The notes beneath the pieces were generated by a model. That model was not told the DNA's origin, ran no database searches, and saw only the letters and a program-made list of their open reading frames with translations. Of a DNA stretch of 6,382 nt, positions 4,832 through 6,382 are shown piece by piece (within the stretch, counting starts at the first letter, position 1; each line of letters starts with the position of its first letter). The position numbers were made by a program, and so were the translations under genes. The stretch comes from Candidatus Segatella albertsiae (lineage in GTDB: Bacteria > Bacteroidota > Bacteroidia > Bacteroidales > Bacteroidaceae). The stretch is from positions 3,781 to 10,162 of the forward strand of contig DKCU01000030.1 of assembly GCA_002451555.1 (NCBI GenBank). The letters are read 5' to 3'.

Positions 4832-6382
4832 CACGGCAGCTTGCTCGATGGCAAGACCAGCCTTGTAAGTCTCGATGTAGGCATCGAAACCAGCCACGTC
4901 CTCGGCTGTAGGTGCAATCTCCACGCCCGTGTTGCCAGCGAATACCTTCTTGTCGAGGTAGTCGGCGAGGTTGAGCTTCTCGTCGTTGTTGACGAGGTAG
5001 CCGGCGAGCAATGCGATACCCCAGGCACCACCTTCGCCTGCTGTCTCCATCACAGAGATAGGGGAGTTGATGGCTGCTGCGAGGATGCGCTGACCCACGC
5101 CCTTGGTCTTGAAGAGACCGCCATGGCCGGTGATGCGATCCACCTGTACCTTCTCGTCCTTGAACAATACGTCGTTACCTATCTTCAATACGGCAACGGA
5201 TGCGTAGAGGTTGGCGCGCATGAAGTTGGCGAGGTTGAACTTGTCGTTGGCTGAGCGCACGAACATAGGGCGACCTTCTGCCAATCCTGTCACAGGCTCG
5301 CCCGAGATATAGTTGTAGGCAATCAAGCCACCGCAGTCGGCGTCGCCTTCGAGCGCATGGTTGTAGAGCTTGCCGAATACCTCGTTCATATCTACCTTGA
5401 CACCAAGGAGTTGCTGATATTCCTTAAAGAGATTCACCCAAGCGTTGAGGTCGGATGTACAGTTGTTGCAGTGTACCATTGCCACTGGGCTGCCATCAGG
5501 AGTTGTCACCATGTCGATGACTTCGTAAGGCTTGCTCAATGCCTTCTCCAATACGATCATGGAGAAAGAAGAAGTACCTGCAGATACGTTACCTGTGCGC
5601 TGGCGAACAGCGTTGGTGGCTACCATGCCTGTGCCCGCGTCACCCTCTGGAGGACAGAGAGGAGCACCAGCCTGGAGCGTGCCCGATGGGTCGAGCTTCT
5701 TGGCACCTTCCTCGGTCAATGCGCCTGCGTCGTCGCCTGCGTTCAAAACCTCTGGGAGGATGTCGAGAATCTTCCAGCCGAGGTTCTTTGGCTCGATGAG
5801 CTTGTCGAACTTGGCTACCATCTCAGCATCGTAGTTGTTGGTGTTGGAGTCGATAGGGAGCATACCGGATGCGTCGCCCACGCCCAAGACCTTCTTGCCA
5901 GTCAACTGCCAGTGGATGTAACCAGCGAGAGTAGTGAGGAAGTCGATCTTGCCCACGTGCTCCTCGCCGTTGAGGATAGCCTGGTAAACATGGGAGATGC
6001 TCCAGCGCAATGGGATGTTGAAGTGGAAGAGCTCAGAAAGCTCTGCTGCAGCCTTGGCTGTGTTGGTGTTGCGCCATGTGCGGAAAGGCACGAGGATGTT
6101 CTGGTCCTTGCCGAAGGCCATGTAGCCGTGCATCATCGCAGAGATACCGATGGCGGCGAGCTGCTTGATGTCGCAGTCGTACTCAGCCTTCACGTTCTTG
6201 CGAAGGTCGGCGTAGCAATCCTGCAATCCCGCCCAGATGGCTTCGATGCTGTAGGTCCAGAGACCATCCACGAGCTGGTTCTCCCACTCGTGGCTACCCT
6301 GTGCGATAGGGTTGTTATCTGTATCGATCAAGACTGCCTTGATTCGGGTAGAGCCGAACTCGATACCGAGAATCGCCTTGCC
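4817..6382 (-). CDS. FGGY-family pentulose kinase, probably L-ribulokinase (commonly annotated xylulokinase); 5' end outside window
   Basis: The visible 521 residues run in frame to the window edge, so the true start lies just upstream; about ten residues may be missing. FGGY kinases transfer phosphate from ATP to a sugar in the cytosol. Using visible residue numbers, the ATP phosphate-1 loop is GIEFGSTRIK (6-15). The presumed catalytic base is D248 in PPEGDAGTGM, and the second phosphate loop is GNVSAGTSSFSM (264-275). TGHGGLFKTKGVGQR (418-432) and GEGGAWGIALLAGY (449-462) form the C-terminal FGGY and adenosine region. The phosphate-1 loop has Glu (E8) where most family members have Asp. The protein resembles B. 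thetaiotaomicron BT0350, labelled xylulose kinase but, as I recall, shown or proposed to be the L-ribulokinase of the arabinose operon. The neighbouring arabinofuranosidase supports ribulokinase, while D-xylulose remains possible. A TTG at 6331 is in frame but is not the start, because the phosphate-1 loop lies upstream of it. Confidence 0.92.
   Translation of the reverse strand, partial: GKAILGIEFGSTRIKAVLIDTDNNPIAQGSHEWENQLVDGLWTYSIEAIWAGLQDCYADLRKNVKAEYDCDIKQLAAIGISAMMHGYMAFGKDQNILVPFRTWRNTNTAKAAAELSELFHFNIPLRWSISHVYQAILNGEEHVGKIDFLTTLAGYIHWQLTGKKVLGVGDASGMLPIDSNTNNYDAEMVAKFDKLIEPKNLGWKILDILPEVLNAGDDAGALTEEGAKKLDPSGTLQAGAPLCPPEGDAGTGMVATNAVRQRTGNVSAGTSSFSMIVLEKALSKPYEVIDMVTTPDGSPVAMVHCNNCTSDLNAWVNLFKEYQQLLGVKVDMNEVFGKLYNHALEGDADCGGLIAYNYISGEPVTGLAEGRPMFVRSANDKFNLANFMRANLYASVAVLKIGNDVLFKDEKVQVDRITGHGGLFKTKGVGQRILAAAINSPISVMETAGEGGAWGIALLAGYLVNNDEKLNLADYLDKKVFAGNTGVEIAPTAEDVAGFDAYIETYKAGLAIEQAAVENKK

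Overview
The window looks like Bacteroidales chromosome, most likely Prevotellaceae or Bacteroides-like. All four genes lie on the minus strand, and their products closely resemble what I remember of Bacteroides thetaiotaomicron proteins. None of the three visible start codons has a Shine-Dalgarno sequence; the leaders are A-rich or AT-rich, as is usual in Bacteroidota. The family assignment comes from memory of protein sequences, not from a search.

Read in the direction of transcription (right to left), the window holds four genes. First is an FGGY pentulose kinase whose first few codons lie beyond position 6382. Next is a secreted GH51 alpha-L-arabinofuranosidase (4448-2877), then transketolase (2772-751), then ribose-5-phosphate isomerase B (471-28). 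As I recall it, this order matches the distal half of the B. thetaiotaomicron arabinose operon (around BT0350-BT0346). Together the genes make sense as L-arabinose catabolism. The arabinofuranosidase frees arabinose in the periplasm, and the kinase phosphorylates the ketopentulose. Transketolase and RpiB then carry pentose phosphates into the non-oxidative pentose phosphate pathway. Isomerase, epimerase, transporter and regulator genes would be expected upstream, outside the window.

The coding content is ordinary. The unusual material is in the gaps, which are large for an operon. The 279-bp gap between tkt and rpiB is built from GTGAAGA-type heptamer arrays inside a degenerate tandem unit of about 87 bp, plus an inverted copy just after the tkt stop. 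That copy could form a 40-nt imperfect stem. The 368-bp gap between the kinase and the arabinofuranosidase holds several hairpins, including a GAAA-tetraloop hairpin. It also has four exact copies of a 13-nt G-free motif (sense TACTAACAACAAA) leading up to the arabinofuranosidase start. The 104-bp gap before tkt has a hairpin and a possible Bacteroidota -7 box. The 3' ends of the kinase and rpiB show short direct repeats overlapping the stop codon.

I see no tRNA or rRNA genes, insertion sequences, CRISPR arrays or clear intrinsic terminators. I did not find a wholly new multi-gene system; the intergenic repeats are the best leads.
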